A stretch of DNA of 64,000 bases from Wolfiporia cocos (taxonomy: Eukaryota; Basidiomycota; Agaricomycetes; Polyporales; Phaeolaceae), in assembly GCA_029448655.1 (NCBI GenBank), contig JACCLO010000004.1:310001-374000 (forward strand). Direction: 5' to 3'. The position numbers were made by a program, and so were the translations under genes. Of this stretch, positions 63,909 through 64,000 are shown piece after piece; positions within the stretch are counted from its first letter, which is position 1; every line of letters begins with the position of its first letter. The notes under the pieces are model-generated. The model had not been told where the DNA came from. It did no database searches and worked only from the letters and a program-made list of their open reading frames with translations.

Positions 63909-64000
63909 TGACACAAGACTACTCACTTATTCTTATAAGCTTTGAGGGTTGCTGGTTAGGCGGTAGCTTTGAGGTTGTCGAGTAGACAAGAACTTGTAAA
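63909..64000 (-). repeat. LTR start, cut by window edge
   Basis: TGACACAAGA...ACTCAC and GGTTGCTGGTTAGGC match the first bases of LTR A (2071-2130). On the minus strand this is the 3' end of an LTR with a GTGAGT donor. It continues beyond the window. Confidence 0.7.

Overview
The window is a repeat-dominated stretch of a filamentous basidiomycete nuclear genome. The evidence is Ty3/gypsy chromovirus Pol proteins of fungal type, a hAT transposase with short (about 50 nt) introns of the kind found in Agaricomycetes, and a Crinkler-type kinase gene with introns of about 50 nt. The protein flavour suggests Cantharellales (Rhizoctonia/Ceratobasidium-like), but that placement is inference. Almost no ordinary host gene is left: about 60 of the 64 kb is transposons, solo LTRs and their decayed remains, nested up to four deep.

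Layout. 1-3774: remains of two Ty3/gypsy elements on the minus strand (A: LTR, leader, ORF1, start of gag; F: LTR and leader) and an edge-truncated LTR. 3775-5018: a decayed stretch with a RecQ-like DEAH box. 5024-13580: solo LTRs, many with perfect 5-bp target duplications, in CpG-poor decayed DNA. 13581-24977: a solo LTR split by element B (14037-24852, minus strand), which itself carries two smaller insertions. 24978-28033: decayed LTR DNA, a 254-bp LTR-like element, then a CpG-rich LTR. 28034-32343: a hAT transposon (minus strand) cut at its 3' side and holding two hAT MITEs, one of which carries a solo LTR. 32441-41473: element C (minus strand), complete, with TSD CTACA. 41737-51410: element D (plus strand), all reading frames open. 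51411-60671: element E (plus strand), a decayed sister of C lacking its 5' end. 61245-63257: a Crinkler-like nuclease/kinase gene (minus strand). 63909-64000: the start of another LTR.

The main biological system is one family of Ty3/gypsy elements (A, B, C, D, E, F) with a consistent and unusual plan. The order is LTR, long leader, ORF1 (about 300 aa, basic, coiled coil, no family I recognise), gag, then pol (protease, RT, RNase H, integrase, chromodomain, and a C-terminal dUTPase with all five motifs). Five features recur. (1) The sequence just after the 5' LTR is not a tRNA match. It is an 11-13 nt perfect complement of a site 33-34 nt downstream of the LTR TATA box, and it differs in each lineage while the complement follows, as expected for Tf1-type self-priming. 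(2) A GTRAGT splice donor sits in U5 a few bases from the LTR end in all six LTR types. A CTAAC branch point plus CAG lies immediately before the gag ATG in B, C and D, so Gag-Pol is predicted to come from a spliced RNA, leaving the unspliced or otherwise spliced RNA for ORF1. (3) A 12-nt polypurine tract is present both before the 3' LTR and in the middle of pol. (4) A -1 frameshift heptamer lies exactly 15 nt before the gag stop in C, D and E. (5) A palindrome lies between the TATA box and the predicted start site. D is the only copy with all frames open, and it appears to be a recombinant joined to the truncated E. Older copies show CG-to-TG/CA decay, including CGA-to-TGA stops.
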